A stretch of 64,000 nt of DNA, taken from positions 1,125,001 to 1,189,000 of the forward strand of contig CALNXK010000079.1 of NCBI GenBank assembly GCA_942486035.1, in the 5' to 3' direction. The notes beneath the pieces were generated by a model. It did not search any database. It had not been told where the DNA came from and saw only the letters and a list, made by a program, of their open reading frames with translations. The number at the start of each line of letters is the position of its first letter. Positions within the stretch are counted from its first letter, which is position 1. The stretch comes from Porites lobata (Eukaryota; Cnidaria; Anthozoa; Scleractinia; Poritidae). A program made the position numbers and the translations under genes. Shown one piece after another: positions 41,905-54,507 of this stretch.

Positions 41905-42895
41905 AACACAGGTTGACCACCCTCTGTTAGTGGGGGCCGTTGTTGATTGAAATCTGAGCAACAATCTCTTGTTACTCATAGAAGAAATACGGTACATATG
42001 AACAATACGGTGGCTATAATTTGTTCCAAAATGCAGAATTTAACATGACCGGTGCAAAAATCTCAACCAAAGGCATTTGAGGTATGCGCGTCGATTCAAA
42101 TCCACCAATCAGCGACCGTTGGCAGTTCAAAACCACAACCCTGCCCCGGACAGGGATGTTTGTTTGGTTCCGATACGCTGATTGGTGGATTTGAATCGAC
42201 ATGCATACCTCAAATGCCTTTGGTTGAGACTTTTGCACCGGTCATGTTGAGAAAGGTGGTCTTGCAACTTCAGGATCGCTTTTCTTGAGAAATTTTGGAA
42301 GGATTGAGCTCTCATTCGATGGAGCATGGATACATATCTAGTGGATCGGGAGCCGGTATTTTCAAGGTAAGAAATCAAATAGTTTGGCGTCAGTTCCAGC
42401 TTAAATTGGACTGGGTCACGCGCCGGTGGCTGATTGCTGCTTGCCTTGTCTCCTTCTTTAGTTCCAACCGCTGCGGTCAAATATTCATCTCGCAAAATAG
42501 CGCAAAACAGCATGGGACGAAGAAAAAAACAAGACACAAGGCTCTGCTCTAAGGAAAATTGAATGGAGCCCAGTGCTTTGAACCTGTGAAATCTTGGGTG
42601 CCCAGCATATGATTTGTATGAAAAAACTAAGATTTTCTAATCGCCCAAGAGCAAAAATTAGGCGCCCGATGCCACCTGGCTCTGCTAGAGCACAGCCTTG
42701 TGACACATGGCTCAGTTAACATTTTCTTCAAACTTTTATTTAAAAAATTGCTTTAAATTCTGCATTTTGGAACAAATTATAGCCACCGTATTGTTCAAAT
42801 GTATTTCTTCTATAAATAACAAAAGATCGTTGCTCAGATTTCAATCAACAACGGCCCCCACTAACAGAGGGTGGTCTGCCTGTGATCATTACTAC
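41905..42895. mobile_element. ~990 bp TIR element with internal hairpin
   Basis: Arms of about 140 bp: CAGGTTGACCACCCTCTGTTAG and on at the left, its reverse complement at 42,750-42,890. A separate hairpin (42,037-42,247) with ~73 bp arms lies at the inner end of the left TIR. No transposase. The target duplication was not clear. Confidence 0.85.
42037..42247. repeat. 211 bp hairpin with ~73 bp arms
   Basis: AACATGACCGGTGCAAAAAT pairs with its reverse complement at the far end (ACTTTTGCACCGGTCATGTT). The arms run through CAAAGGCATTTGAGGTATG and GATTCAAATCCACCAATCAG with few mismatches. Confidence 0.9.
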
Positions 42896-43472
42896 TCAGT
42901 TCAAGTCACACAAGAAGATAAGTTTATGAAGACCACTAATATGTACCTTTTTACCGATATGGCGGCCATATTGAATTAATTTGATTTAAGGAGTATTATG
43001 GGATGCCCAGGGGGAAAGCGTCTACACTCAGCTGGTTTAGAAATACCTAGTTCTTGTTTTTGTGGTAATCGTGCAGCCAAATCCATACACTTCGAATTCA
43101 CTCCACAACTTAAAGATCTACCGTAAACAAAAGGCAGCCTCGCTAGGCCAGATTTGGACCTTGGTTTTAATCCTGATGTAAAAAAAAGGCTTTGGCATGA
43201 ACTGAAACTACTCAAACACATTAATACCTTGCCATCCTAATTCCAAAGCTCAACTCCAAGGAAAGCAACTGAGACAAGCCACGAGGTGTACAGGGCTTTC
43301 ACTCTTGACTTGGATTTCCTAGGTCTCCAACATGAATTGACCACTGAAAGTTTTGAATTATACTATGCACTTCAATAACATTTATATATAAAAAGCCAGG
43401 CCACGTCACATTGAGAAGAACACGAGCGTTGGAGTTGTGTCCTCCGTTACAGTTTGGTCCTCTCAGCTATCA

Positions 43473-43721
43473 ACCAATAGAATGCGTGTGTTTCTTCCAA
43501 TCAAAGCGCGTTGTAATCGTGTCTTCTTCATGCGACTTCCCAACTAGGGGAGGGCTGTAGTATGAGTATTGTTCGTTTCATTGTCGTGATGCAGTGGAAG
43601 ACTTGTGTTTGAAACAGTTTTGGAGCGTTTTCCCTGATGGGTTTTTGGAGAATTTTACAGAAGTTTGAGGTTTGTTCGAAACTTTCCTCGGTCAACGAGA
43701 GCTAGAAAGCCTGGGACAAGG
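43473..43721 (+). promoter_or_regulatory. Putative promoter of the duplicated small gene, copy A
   Basis: Two CCAAT-type boxes (ACCAATAG at 43,473 and CCAATCAAAG at 43,497) lead into a block conserved at 62,821-63,070. Conservation upstream of a shared exon/donor suggests promoter plus 5' UTR. The start site was not determined. Confidence 0.45.
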
Positions 43722-43812
43722 ATGAATGCACAATCAAAGAGTTCGAAGAAGGACAGTAGCAAGAAGAATGTACGGTGGTACCACAGAGCCACCGTGTTTG
43801 CGAGCTTCTGAG
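43722..43812 (+). CDS. First-exon candidate, small gene copy A (frame damaged)
   Basis: ATG at 43,722 opens MNAQSKSSKKDSSKKN, a lysine/serine-rich start, then a stop (43,809-43,811) just before the donor AG/GTAAGG. Compared with copy B (63,070-63,197), the middle of the exon differs (GTACGGTGGTACC... here against ATCCAGTAAGAAG... there), which wrecks the phase-2 frame that would join the exon at 48,627. A second ATG at 43,726 stays open to the donor, but in phase 0, which meets a stop at once in that exon. So copy A probably does not make the ancestral protein unless splicing differs. Family unknown. Confidence 0.4.
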
Positions 43813-46800
43813 GTAAGGTGTTATTTGCAGTTCTTTCAAAGGCTTTTTTATATACGAATTAGAGTCATGGTACAGATAAGCTCAAGCTGGGCTAGCCCTA
43901 GTCTTGTTTTTATAGATCGTGAAGTTGTGAGCTTTTTTGATTTTGCTGCAAATTGTAAGTTAAGGCTTATTTACCGAGCCGGGCTTGTAAAAAATGACCG
44001 TCTTCCTTTAGAAAATAATACATAAACACTTGATTTTAGAAAATGATAACCTATTTCAAAGTTTAGGCTGAAGAGTTTCCTGAATCGTGAGGGCCCTCAA
44101 ATTAGCAAATTTAGGGATTATTCCCTGAAAGTGGCTAAGAATAATAGTGTGGAAATTCAATGTGGATGTGTTTTGCTTTTGATTTGGAAGATGACGCTGT
44201 TAGACTTTTTTGGATCAACATTCTGCAAGAAATATGAGCGCAGTTTAGCCTGCTTTCAATTTTTTATTTGGTCAACTCTTTAAGATGTCCTTCTTTTAGA
44301 GAATCATAGAAAGGAAGTAACGCAAAGTAGGGACCAGCTCTAGGTGTCCAATTTATGGTGTAGGAAGATGTCCCTGAAGGGATTTTGTATTTTTTAACAA
44401 AATTAGCATGAGAGCTATACAGTACTCCTGGACTCACTATCATGCTGAATTTCAATGTATACAAATGTAGAAAGAGGCCTTTTTGTGGATGTGAGGGTAC
44501 CTATGTCCCTAGATTAAATTTTAAATACTTTCAAATGGTTTCACGTTTTTGCATTTCTGTATTCAGCTCATCGTTAACTGTGTTTGTTGTCACTTAGTCT
44601 TCTGTCACTGTTTCAACGCAAGGTCGCTTATCAGAATTTTACCCTATCAGAGCCTTCAATATTACAGTTAAAATGTTAACCTGCAAAGAAGTGTTGATAC
44701 CAGTGGGGTTAATGTTTTCATACTCACACATTGAATATGTTGTGGCCCCCTTAAGGCAGCACACAGAAACTTTTGGCATACAGTAAAACCGCATGACACA
44801 TAACCTGGATTTTAAGAGCCTGTTAGGCGAAAATGAGCCAGTTAAGCTCCCCTTCTATATAAGAACCTGTTTAAATCTGAAACAGGTTCTTATCTATGGC
44901 AAAAATTCTGTACACTTAGGTAAATATCAGATAAGTCAGCATTCAGAATTTTCTTTGGAGACATAGGTGCCTTGTCACTCCAACTGAAATTTATATGCCA
45001 TTGAGGTCAATGCTTTAGTTCCTTATCTGGTCATTTTTGCATAACTTCTAATTTGGTATGCAAATTTTTTTCCTGGTGGAGGGTGTCTGTACAAACTGTC
45101 GAGGCCACCACATTGTCACTGCATGACCATTGTGTGACATAGCATCTCTATATGAGAGAGAGAGAGAGTTAAACATAAACTCATCTGAACATTGTACCCT
45201 TTTGAAAGACTTTTGTAACAAGAAAAATGAGTACCATTTTTTAATCGGAGCTGTAACTTTTGAAATTCCACCATTATGAATAAAAGTAAGCAAGTTAGCC
45301 ATTCTCAGCAGGAAACAATAAGCGTTATTTTCGCACACCCCAGCCCCAATCCCTCTGCCCCCCCCCCCAAAATAAAGTGTGACAGTATTATGTGACTGAT
45401 TTGACCTAACCAGAAATTCCAAAAATTATTGTCGTTCTATGGATCATAAAATACTATTAATGAGCAGTACATTTCTCAATTCTGGTTCTTAAAACTAACG
45501 AAGCAAATTAGCTTTAGGTTTCGTTTTTGTTTGATATTGCTTTTAAAGCCTTTCTAACTGTCCTAGTAAACATATATACATAAATTTTTTTAGCCTGTGT
45601 ACAGACGTCCCCCCTCCCTCAGGAAAAATCGGGAGAGGAGACGTCTGTGAATCGCCGACGATAATCGTGTTCCCGTTTCCCCGGAATGTTGGGGACAGCC
45701 TCTGATTGGTTGTAATGTTAATGCCATGACGCAAATAATTTCCGGTGTAGTGATTGGTGAATGAACCTCAGCATAGATTCTTCGGGGAAAATTTCAGCCT
45801 TTGTGGATATTCATATTTGTTTACCGGTATTTGTATTTCGGCTCTCTCGAAAAGACATGAGAAGTTAAGACCGCCAATGTTTGCTGCACCGGTTGCGGGT
45901 GCTTCTGTCTGTAACAAAATCCAACATTAACAGCCAAGGCAGGTCAAGCTTACCCCTTAAAAAGATTTTATTAATGAATTGATTATTTGAAAAAATGAAT
46001 CCGTTAGTCGTTCCCGTAACTGGTGTCAAATTTAAAGCGGCATGCCTCTATGTGTACTGAGCAGTGAATATTTTAAGAGAACTTCTCTGTATTTGGTCAG
46101 ATTGAAAATCTTTGAATGGATTAAATGTCTTAGAAGACATTTACATCAAATTCAGGGAAACTGAGCTGGTAGAAATTTCATAACTGAATCGCGTGTGAAT
46201 TCATGGCTCATTACGCATGCAAGAATGCACACAGAGATGAATCTGAAATCTACAACTACCAACGGTTCAACGTTTGAATAATAAATACATTAATGGTATC
46301 TTAGGAGGTACGCTTGACCTGGCTTGACTGTAATCAGAGATCTTATATCTGGATTTTTGTTTGAATATTGCGTGAAGATGTTCGGCTAGCCTGTACACAG
46401 ACGCCAGAGCTATTTTTCGACCTACATGTGCCTTTTCAACTGTCAGGGAAAGAACAAAAAATTAATTTATGCAAATGTATACCGAAACACGATTAACGAC
46501 GGTGATTCACAGACGTCTCCTCTCCCGATTTTTACTGAGGGAGGGGGGACGTCTGTACACAGGCTAAAATTTTTTTGGACATGGTGATCTACAATAAGCA
46601 CATTAATTTTCCCGGGACATTCCTTTCCTGTAAGGAATGACATTTCATATGCAGAGCAAGAATTGCAATAAGATAAAAAGAGACATTGGTCGTCACATTT
46701 TAAACAGTTTAAGCTTCAACATAAAGCAATGACAAACCTCAAAGCAACCCATCCTACCATCATTTGTAAAACACACAGAAAAAAAGTGCCCATGATAGCT

Positions 46801-48626
46801 TGGGAGACGTCTTTATTCAATGGATGTACACACACACACACACCCACACTAGAGCTCTACAGACAGAGAGAGACTTGCAATCGCGTTTTGGAAGGGAAAA
46901 AACTCATGAAAAAGTTTAAACTTCAACAAAAAGTAAAGAAAAACCACAAAAGGTACTCATTATAGCATCTTTTGAAGGAGACGATGAAGAAGCATATTAC
47001 GCTAGCTTCAATCACATCTTCATTTAATCACTGCCTTTGCTTAATGTGCTTTATAGTTAATAATTTATAGTGTTTATCACCATAAGTAAAGACAATGAAA
47101 CTTTCTGGGGGAGTTTTCCCTTACATTTGTCTCATAGGTATTGATTTGAAATAAGGTCTAGGCTCAGGATTTGGAGAGCAAAAGTCCCAGAAATACTACC
47201 CCCCCCTACTTGTCAGTAGTTAATAAGTTATTATTAACTACTAACTTATTATTGACATCCCAGAGGGGAGCTGCCTCACATTTGCCTAATAGGTATTGGT
47301 CTAAAATAGGTCTAGGGTCAGGATTTGAAGAGTAGACTGCACACCCCCACCAGGAATTGCTAGAAATACACTGCTTGGTTTGGTCTTTTTTATGAAGAAT
47401 AGTGCACTGCTGGAACACCACGTTACAGCTGAATTATGCTAAAATGTAGATTTTTCAATAGATGAGTTAGATAGAATCCTCTCTCCTTCCCTTGTTAAAT
47501 ATCAAGTATTAAATTCCTTTATTATTCTCAGCTTTTTCCTGCAAAAATTTGTCTCATTTTGTTTCTGTAACCTAGCCTCCCTCACAGTATTTTTAGGAGA
47601 TTTGTATATCCTCCCTTCCCACAAAATGCCTGCATACCCGACATCAACATTTCTGATTTTCATTTTTTTATTCATGTGGTACATGTAACCAATCAACAAT
47701 GAGAGGTATTATGTTAATTTTTTCCAAACTTCTGCCTTAAGAGTTGTGGCTAGTGTGTAGTGAGAAAAAAGCAATTACTCTACTAAGTGTGACAAACTCC
47801 TTTATGCAACTTTAATTTTTTGTTTCCTTTATATAAAGTGGAATTATACTTTTACTTGTAGTAACAGGATCTCTGCCAAATTTCATCGGATTCTTATGAG
47901 TAGATTTTGATATTTTGTCATTTGTTAACATAGCCTATGAAAGTCAACAGGAGTATGTACAGTATGCCCAAAACGTGTGCAAGCACTGAGATCACCACAT
48001 AATAGGACAAAGTGATGAAAACCGAATAAATTTGTTCTGACAATTTCTGGGCATTTTTCTCAGCTTGCTCTCAATTTTTTTTCTCGAAAATTCCATTAAT
48101 AAGCTTTAATGTTCTTTTGATAAAGATGTATCAGGGAGTGTTTTAGTGCATGCAGCTTTATGTAATAGAAACTGTATGTGCACAACTTCCTGTACTAAAA
48201 GCTTTAAGAAACTCTACCAAATTGGAAAAAAAAATGCAAATCCATCAGAATGGAGATCTGTGCAATTCACTAAGAATAAAGTTGTTGAGATTGGAGGTGG
48301 AAACATTCAATTCACACAACAAAAAAAGCAAACTTCAACGACAAAGTCCAGACACATGGGCTTCTTATACTTCTTAATATACTTCTGAAGTTCAGAATTA
48401 AAAACAGACTTCTGCCAATTGCTGCTTTGTCCTGATAGCACAAACTCACATCTTGTCATTATTTATCGTGAGGTTATCTTTGTTCATTTGTATACTACTT
48501 AGACACTATCTGTAACTGTATAGATACATGTAATAAAAGTCCTCTCGTCCGTGAATTTTAGAATGTTAATGCAAAACAAAACAATTCTTGAGTTATATTT
48601 TCTTTTTATTTTCATTTTTTGTACAG
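43813..48626 (+). other. Intron 1 of the small gene, repeat-bearing
   Basis: Starts GTAAGGTG. The first ~690 bp are duplicated in copy B (63,198-64,000). The rest holds a TIR element (45,591-46,565), (AG)n at about 45,153-45,168 and (AC)n at about 46,829-46,846. No other gene was recognised. Confidence 0.45.
45591..46565. mobile_element. ~975 bp TIR element
   Basis: TIRs of about 60 bp: AGCCTGTGTACAGACGTCCC through AGGAGACGTCTGTGAATC at the left, reverse complement at 46,503-46,565. An AAAA/TTTT context flanks each end. Non-coding inside. A partial, diverged end (CCTGTGTACAGCC) also lies at about 57,830. Confidence 0.88.
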
Positions 48627-48679
48627 GCATGAAAGAAAACCAGGGATTAAAAGAACCAAACAAAGGCTTGGATTAGCTG
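48627..48679 (+). CDS. Internal 53 bp exon candidate of the small gene
   Basis: A T-rich acceptor ending GTACAG (48,621-48,626) and donor GTAAGC (48,680 on) bound an exon reading HERKPGIKRTKQRLGLA. The exit phase (1) matches the exon at 52,745. The entry phase (2) matches the exon 1 of copy B. The basic sequence gives no family. Confidence 0.5.
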
Positions 48680-49480
48680 GTAAGCTTTATTGACAATTAT
48701 GTATCTTCCCTGTAATGCACTGGTGGTTAAATATTGTCCTTTGTTTAAATGTTGTTTTTTTGTGGTGTGCATGAAAATGCATTAGCAAAGAATAGAATAG
48801 TAACATTCACTAGTAGATAAAGATTATATGGTAAGGTGATTTATCACCCAAAATCTTGTACCAGCCTAATAAAACATCTTGGTGGCTGTTGATTGTGTGC
48901 AAGAAGTATTTGGAAACTGTGCAAAATTTCCATGTGGTCACATGCAACAAAGAAGGTCTAGTCCAGGAAAAAAATTATGCATTTTTTCTGGAGACTGACT
49001 TTTCACAGAGGACACTTGTTGTCATTAAATTCTCAACAACATCAAAGCTCTCAGAGACTCTGCACAATTTTATAATTAGTGTAACAATAGCAGTCTCAAA
49101 CGCTTAATAAGGACAAACTCAATCTTTAATGGCCGCCTCAAAGCTACTACAAAAGCACCTGTTTTTTAGGTCATGTGGCTTACAACCACAGGCCTACCAT
49201 GTCACCTTTCCTTCTTTCTTTTTTTTTAAAAAAATGAAAATAAAAAAAAATTTATTGCACAATGGGCACTTAATAACTAGTGAAAGCCCAACAACATCAG
49301 CCAAAGCACTGAGCACAGAACATTTTGAACAAACAAAGTCAGCTGTTTCAAAAGACAAAGTGTTCAATGTCTAAGCAAGAAAAAGAAGGAGAAAAAACCC
49401 GATTTTTTAACTGTCTCTTGCAATCATCAGGTGTAGTCAAGCATAGTCCTTTAAATAGCCAGGTGGCTTTGGCAACCCAC
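48680..49480 (+). other. Intron 2, first part
   Basis: Non-coding; small ORFs here (48,856-49,107, 49,129-49,374) lack any domain. Confidence 0.35.
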
Positions 49481-49482
49481 CT

Positions 49483-49703
49483 GGGGCCCGTTTCTTAAAC
49501 TCCCCAATAATTAAAGCTGTTGTTGTGTACATGCAAGGTTAGAGGTTTCAATAGTTTTGCATTCAACATGATAAAACTATCAGTTAGTGAAACAAAATGA
49601 AGTAGTTTGCTGGCCAGGACCAGTGCCCTTATTCTTTATATTTTGATTTGGAAATTTGATTTCAGGCCCAAAAAGTTAACAGGACTTTCGAGAAACGGGC
49701 CGC
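49483..49703. mobile_element. ~220 bp MITE
   Basis: GGGGCCCGTTTCTTAAACTCC at the left pairs with the right end GACTTTCGAGAAACGGGCCGC. It lies next to the Gypsy relic. Confidence 0.75.
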
Positions 49704-49709
49704 AGCTCT

Positions 49710-51530
49710 AGTGATCCTATTTTCAACTGGCTGAGACTTGTTAAGTGTTGTGCACAGTGGTTGGGCCTTGCTAGATAGTACAACAGGGGTTTTGGTCGGC
49801 TGTTTAGACTGGTCTCCCTGAGCTGGCACTGTTGGGAATGACTGACCCTCTCTTGGCTGAGGTCCTTAGAGTTTCTCTGGAGAGGCTGCCAAATCCGGCG
49901 GGTTGCGGGGCTACAGGAGCCTCTCTAGGTTGTGAGCTGTAGAATGGCTCTCTGCTCCTGCAGAGGTGTCTGTGGTTTCTGCAGAGGATTCTCCCATGTT
50001 CTCTCTTTATGTCATGGGATCCCATGTCTGCTAGTTCTTCTAGTTCAGTTCTTCTGCTAGGTCTTCTATTTCTGGCTCTTGTCATAGGGAAGTGGCATTG
50101 CTCTGACTGTCTCACCTTTCACCAATGGCAAGAGCTCCTTGAAGGTGGGTTCGCGTACGTCACCCAAACATACGCTGAGCTGGCAAGGTGTTAAGCCCCT
50201 CCATTGGGGTGTTTCTTCAGCTTAGCAGAGAAAGAAAATAACCGGCTCCTAATGTTTTGGCTTTCTTGATCAAGCTCTTTGCAGTCTTGACTGTGTTTTC
50301 TACTCATCAATTGCTTTGCAGGTAGCCCTGGGAGCTGGTTACATGGTCAGTCCCAGATGATCGCAAAAAGTTCTCAAATAAATTATTACTTAGCAATTCA
50401 TTAGGTGTTCCATGTGTGAGAAAATGTCTCTTAAGTTTCTTTATGATGACAGTTCCTGTTTTGCTGTGTAACTAATTCACTTCGAAATACCCAGAGTAGT
50501 AGTGTACTGTGCAGAGATAATTCTTGTCATCAAGTGTGAAGATGTCAGTGGCAACTTTCTCCCAGCCGGCCTTGATGTTGGCTCGTGACAGATAAGTGGT
50601 TCTTTGGTCTGGTTACTCTGAAGTGACATACAGACGTCACATTTCTGGATATAGTTACTGATTTCAGCATTCATGCCTGGCCAGTATACTGTCTGCCGTG
50701 CTCTGCATAAACAGCCTTGCGACTCAATATGGGAGTCGTGTAGCTTCTGCTTGATGATCTTTTTCCTCAGGATCTGCAGTATGATGCATCGCTGGCCATT
50801 GAATATTACACCATCATGTTCTGAGAGCTCATCTCAGTTTTCAAAGTACTGTATTTCCTAGAATAATAGCCGTCCCTCAATTAATTGCCTATATTGAATT
50901 ATCACCACCCTTTGACAGAAATACTTAAAATAATCGCCTCCTTCGAATAATCGCCCCTCCCCTGCCCCTCTCACCATCTTCTCTTCCTTTTATCCCCTCC
51001 CTGTCAAGTTGAAGTGCAATGACATTCAGCAAAACTGATCAGTGACGATTCAAGCTCTGAAAATATTAGTCAAGCAACTAAATTTGGAACACTTAAAAAG
51101 CCCATGATCAGTTTATTTGACATGATTATTTTTTGATTTAATGGAAAAATAAAACAAAATGTTTAGGACATGACAGTGAGCAATATTTGAAATAATTGCC
51201 TCCCTCAAATAATCACCTTCCCTCAAATAATTGCTCCCTTTTTGTGTGATACAGATAGACAGATTAGACAGATACTTCACAAGCCCAATGAATCTCTGCT
51301 GGTCACTCCATCTTAATTATTGCTTTGACTTTTTTAGGATCTGTTGTAAGTCGATTCCTTCTCATTACATGCACGGTGAATGACACTTCACTGCTCTTCA
51401 AATGGAACTTCTCCTTGTTCAGCTTGATATTTCTCACTCTGCAACGATCGAGGAGGTTCCTCAGATTTTGGTCGTGCTCAAGGTCAGGCTTTTCATCAGT
51501 GTCCCCCTGCCCAATGATGAGTAGAAGCAC
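49710..51530 (-). pseudogene. Gypsy pol relic (RT, integrase, tail)
   Basis: On the minus strand: an RT piece (51,530-51,303) with IIGQGDTDEKPDLEHDQNLR and NIKLNKEKFHLKSSEVSF (the DD of the active site reads LL); an integrase zinc-finger piece (50,674-50,477) with NAEISNYIQKCDVCMSLQSN; integrase core pieces near 50,440-50,220 (TPNELLSNN, VKTAKSLIKKAKTLGAG, RNTPMEGL); and a degraded tail to about 49,740. About 350 bp between RT and integrase is replaced by a different repeat (50,850-51,245). It is unrelated to the intact Gypsy at 13,771. Confidence 0.82.
50850..51245. repeat. Repeat with AATAATCGCC blocks, inserted in the Gypsy relic
   Basis: Blocks such as GAATAATCGCCCCTCCC, AATAATTGCCTCCCTCAAAT and AATCACCTTCCCTCAAATAA at both ends suggest a MITE of the same type as 59,026-59,551 (GGGGCTTATTTTCGG). 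Confidence 0.55.
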
Positions 51531-52360
51531 CTAATGAAATTAATAAATTTGTGTACAGCAAGTTCTACTAACCTCTTCTAGAACTGCTACAAGTGCTAGG
51601 TCATCTGCGAATCCAAGCTTGGTAAGATCTCGCATAGGTTGTCTTCTTCTCTGACTAGGCTGATTCGGTAGACCCCACTTATTTTTGGCTGTCGAGGAAC
51701 AGAACAGATGCAGAAAGTAGTTGAGCACAATAATGAAATAACAGGAGCAAGGGTGTAACCTAAGTACCCTGCTGTATCGTCAAAGAATGTGGTTTCTTCT
51801 CAGGACCAATTGAGTTGCCCAGTTTCCTCATATAGTGACTTTGACTCAGCACCAATTGGTTAAACTTGAAGTGGAAGTGTGTCAGACATTGCTTACCTGC
51901 TTACATGTTCAAGACTTTCCTGCCTACGTTTTCCACCGCACCTTACCAATTAACGCCTTTATTAAAGACTCGATCTTATTTTGCCAGAAAACATACCGGT
52001 ATTCTAGTTTGGCAAAAAATTTAATCCTTGGAAGGGCTAATGGCAGAAAGATGACCATTGCTTTTTATTTCTTTTGTTCTCGTAATGGAACTCAAGTTCT
52101 GATGAATTTGAGAGGTTTCTTGTTAGGCAAAGAAGTTCTGCTCTATTATATTAAATTAACGGCTGCTATGTTAGAAAAAATCCGAAATATCACACATACT
52201 GCAAAAGTAGTGTAGGATATTACAAGAGTCGGTACCTTACAGGGAGTTCTTTTTATAGGTCTTTGACTGGAAATATTTTGATGTTTTTGGATCCCTAGTT
52301 GATTAGGGGAGGTGGTCACTTGCAATGTAAAAGACTTGGTGTCACATGGAAATTATCATT
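51531..52360. other. Intron 2, last part
   Basis: No recognised gene. The ORF at 51,835-52,215 (126 codons) shows no domain and lacks splice or frame support; it may be chance or a repeat fragment. Confidence 0.35.
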
Positions 52361-52497
52361 TAGCCTGCGTAGCAGGCGCTTGGAAGTAGTGGGCGAAAGA
52401 GAGAATGGGTCCGCGCGAGGTAGACACCTGTGTCTCCCTCTCGCGCACCCTTTTTTTCTTGTGCCCACTACTTCAAAGCGCCTGCTACGCAGGCTAC
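52361..52497. mobile_element. 137 bp MITE with 8 bp target duplication
   Basis: TAGCCTGCGTAGCAGGCGCT pairs with AGCGCCTGCTACGCAGGCTA; the 34 bp arms are near perfect. TTATCATT flanks both sides (52,353-52,360 and 52,498-52,505), an 8 bp duplication as in hAT elements. A lone end of the same family (CTATGCTACGCAGGCTAG) occurs at about 62,755. Confidence 0.92.
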
Positions 52498-52744
52498 TTA
52501 TCATTAACAGTTATGTTATGGGGAAGGGAGCTAAGAGGCTGCGTATTTTGATTTTGTCAAACACAAAATGCATGTTCCATGTTTACTACATTTAGGGCTG
52601 GATCTAGTGGTGGGAATTTTCAGCCACGGGTGGATAAGTCACTTTTGTACCCCATTCTCAAATGCCTCAGCCCACCAACCCCATACTTAACAGCTGCCAA
52701 ATGAAGTATCAACATGTCCTAATGTTGATCCATTATCTTTGCAG

Positions 52745-52833
52745 ATTTGGTACCTAAAGATGCTCTATTCAGAAGAGAGGTCAGGTTTCCCATGGACAGA
52801 ACCCCATCACAGAACAGTATTTTCATAAATTAA
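52745..52833 (+). CDS. Terminal exon candidate of the small gene
   Basis: Acceptor TTTGCAG at 52,738-52,744, then AT completing an Asp codon from the previous exon, then LVPKDALFRREVRFPMDRTP and SQNSIFIN to a TAA at 52,831-52,833. The phase match with 48,627-48,679 supports a real join. Together these two exons give about 46 residues of a basic C terminus. No family is recognised. Confidence 0.5.
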
Positions 52834-54505
52834 GGAGTTAGAAAGAGAAAACAATTGCGTCGTGATATTTGGTTCAGTAAATCAACGTTTTGTAGTATTG
52901 ATATTAACATTAGGAACGAGGATAAGGGTAGGGATCAAATCATAAAGATCTGTAAATGTTTAGTACTTGTATACGATAGTAGGCGGTCAAAAGGAAAATG
53001 GTGTCTTTGCTTGAATGTTGGGCTCCTCATAAGAGTCAGGTAATAATTTTCAAAGATACACCTTAACTTTTTAACCAGCTTTTATTAAATTGCACCAAAT
53101 TCAAGATGGCATTTTGTTCTGAAAAATAAATTTGTGGGCGTGATTCCTCAAATTTCTGTCATTCGTTGTTCGTTATTAAATCAAGTGTCAAATAATTAAC
53201 AAGCTTAAGGCAAGAATTCATACGGCTGGGATATTTGCTCTCCTAACCATTTATCCGGGGAGAGATTTTACATGAAATGGTACTAATTGGGAGGTCCAAT
53301 GCTAGGTGCTTTCCTTTTTTTATTTGCTAGCATTTTTTACTTTTTTGAGACATTTTCCTGATATTTCACTCCGAAATTTGTATCCTACCCATAAATGTCA
53401 ACCATAAAAAAATTTCCTATTATGGTTTATCATGGCGTCTAGGATAAAAAGGATATGGGAGTGTTAAAGAATGATATATGATAACAACCTACGTGGAAAC
53501 CTGAACCTAAGTGAGTTTTTAAGTTCTTACCTGTATTTCATTCAGTGGGAATGTTACCCAAGCCCAAGTAAAATAAATTACTAGGTTTAAGGTTACCTAA
53601 TAGTTCCAGGGTCGTCGCTAAGATTTCAAGTTGCCGGGTAAATGCCACAAGTAGGTGGGGAATCAAACGGCTAAGGATTTCTTTTGATTCTATTTTTCTT
53701 CTATTTTTGTATGAAAGTAGCTGGGGACCACATTCATAGTCGCCGCACGAGATCCCCGGCCTCCCAGCTCTTAATGACAGCCCAACTAATACACTGTCAA
53801 CATGAACTATTATTATCATTATGTACTTGGGATGGATTCCTTCAATTTAGATCTTAGGCGAGGTTTTCCCTCGTCTTCAGTGCATGGTATAAAGCAACTA
53901 AAATAAATGTGCAAAACTAAGTGCTCATTAGTATGGTCCGATTGTATTTTATAAACTGGTTTTTTTTTGTATAACGTCTCCTCAGCAGTTGTGCATGTGT
54001 TGCTATTATTTTTACGTATCTCCATCACAAAGGCTGGTGAAATCACGTACCAAACATATTGTATTAACTTACTGGGAAAATGGCATACAATGTATCACAT
54101 GGATTTTTTTTCTCAGCTATAAACTGAAAATTTAAAACAGAATAGCATTCTTTGAATGAACAGATCTTGACCTTTTCTGAATCAATTGTCCTCCTCTCAT
54201 ATTATCTCTGTTGCACTTCCTTTTTTCTCAGGGTATAGGGTATCAAGACATGCATGAGAAAGGAACGATTTTATATTAAGCCTATGGAAGGGTTAAAAGC
54301 AGCGGTTTTTTCGCTGATGTATAGACTGATCCAGAGCCAGTTTTGTAAGGGTTAACTAGCTGCTTTTATATTCATGTATAACTGGGGGTTTGACAGTGCC
54401 TGTGGTGGATGGCCATCCACCCTTAAATAGGTTCCCCTGCATGCCCTCGTACCCTTCCTGACCACAGGCCCTAGGTTGGTGGGGAAGCTAAGGTAGTACT
54501 GACTT
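52834..54505. other. Spacer without recognised genes
   Basis: About 1.7 kb, AT-rich; the small ORFs carry no domain. It may include the 3' UTR of the small gene. Confidence 0.4.
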
Positions 54506-54507
54506 TA

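Noticed and set aside
51835..52215. 126-residue plus-strand ORF
   Set aside because: Composition is plausible but no domain, start context or splice signal supports it; it lies in the intron of the small gene.
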